The translations under genes and the position numbers were made by a program. A model generated the notes under the pieces. That model ran no database searches. It saw nothing but the letters and a program-made list of their open reading frames with translations, and was not told the origin of the DNA. DNA of 64,000 bases, taken from positions 273,838 to 337,837 of the forward strand of contig NZ_KB893651.1 of NCBI RefSeq assembly GCF_000374105.1. Direction: 5' to 3'. Positions 63,822 through 64,000 of the stretch are shown here, in pieces. The DNA comes from Kangiella aquimarina DSM 16071 (lineage in GTDB: Bacteria > Pseudomonadota > Gammaproteobacteria > Enterobacterales > Kangiellaceae). The stretch's first letter is position 1. Every line of letters begins with the position of its first letter.

Positions 63822-64000
63822 ATGATTTTTGGGGTAGGAACTGACATTGTTGATATTGAACGCATAGAGCGCTCAATGGAACGTCATGGAGAAAAATTTG
63901 CCGAGCGAATTTTAGCGTCCGTTGAAATGGAGTTTTATCAACAAACCAAAAATAAAATCAATTACTTAGCTAAAAGGTTTGCTGCTAAAGAAGCGGTAAG
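63822..64000 (+). CDS. acpS: Holo-[acyl-carrier-protein] synthase (3' end missing)
   Basis: Transfers the phosphopantetheine arm from CoA to acyl carrier protein. ATG 63822 has AAGGA before it. The visible 59 codons begin MIFGVGTDIVDIERIERSME and reach LAKRFAAKEAV, both conserved, including the Asp of GTDIVDIERI that binds magnesium. The window ends inside the gene, so its C-terminal half is not seen. Confidence 0.95.
   Translation, partial: MIFGVGTDIVDIERIERSMERHGEKFAERILASVEMEFYQQTKNKINYLAKRFAAKEAV

Noticed and set aside
1-64000. CRISPR array, insertion sequence, prophage, tRNA or defence island
   Set aside because: No regularly spaced repeats, transposase, integrase, phage gene or cloverleaf was seen on reading both strands; nearly all long frames are recognised housekeeping families.

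Overview
The window is chromosomal DNA of a gammaproteobacterium, moderately AT-rich and densely packed with housekeeping genes. Gene content (ygfZ/sdhE/ygfX, nadB/rpoE divergence, lepA-lepB-rnc-era-recO-pdxJ-acpS, ampE next to aceEF-lpdA) and the load of secreted peptidases (DPP IV, M13, two DUF885 proteins, a POT peptide transporter) fit a marine, peptide-consuming Oceanospirillales-type organism. Kangiella or a relative is my best guess; this is inference from gene content, not a search result.

Layout. 1-4431: type IV pilus genes pilC (cut by the window edge) and pilD, then coaE, zapD and an ampE-like gene. 4432-10573: pyruvate dehydrogenase complex aceE-aceF-lpdA, with a GntR/FadR-type operator candidate upstream but no pdhR next to it. 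10574-11233: 660 bp without a gene, holding a duplicated ~114-bp terminator-bearing unit and a cluster of REP-like palindromes. 11234-18344: EamA permease, DPP IV peptidase, a sorbosone-dehydrogenase-type propeller protein, a dispersed repeat and an M13 lipoprotein peptidase. 18557-25165: thioesterase and ttcA, an AlkA-type glycosylase, an SpmA/SpmB-type membrane protein, a small methyltransferase, rlmM and queF. 25282-31140: assimilatory sulfite reduction, cysJ-cysI-cysH and then cysG, which makes the siroheme that CysI needs. 31216-41969: a POT transporter with an unusual extracytoplasmic insertion, alkB, acuI/yhdH, an AddB-like/AddA-like nuclease-helicase pair and a GNAT acetyltransferase. 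42025-49855: two DUF885 paralogues flanking a hotdog protein, prfB (with its +1 programmed frameshift), lysS and a DUF3081 protein. 49931-53350: ygfZ, sdhE, ygfX-like and nadB. 53594-64000: envelope-stress and translation/processing block rpoE-rseA-rseC-mucD, lepA-lepB-DUF4845-rnc-era-recO-pdxJ-acpS (acpS cut by the window edge).

How it works together: extracellular or periplasmic peptidases plus the POT transporter and PDH complex suggest growth on peptides. Three sequences matching the sigma-E promoter consensus precede rpoE, rseA and mucD, pointing to an autoregulated envelope-stress regulon; rseB is missing from the usual place.

I see no insertion sequence, CRISPR array, tRNA, rRNA, prophage or obvious defence island. 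The least ordinary items are the POT insertion with internal repeats, the duplicated terminator/sRNA-like unit behind lpdA, the REP-like palindromes sharing a 20-bp core 35 kb apart, and the rseB-less sigma-E cluster with an enlarged rpoE-rseA gap.
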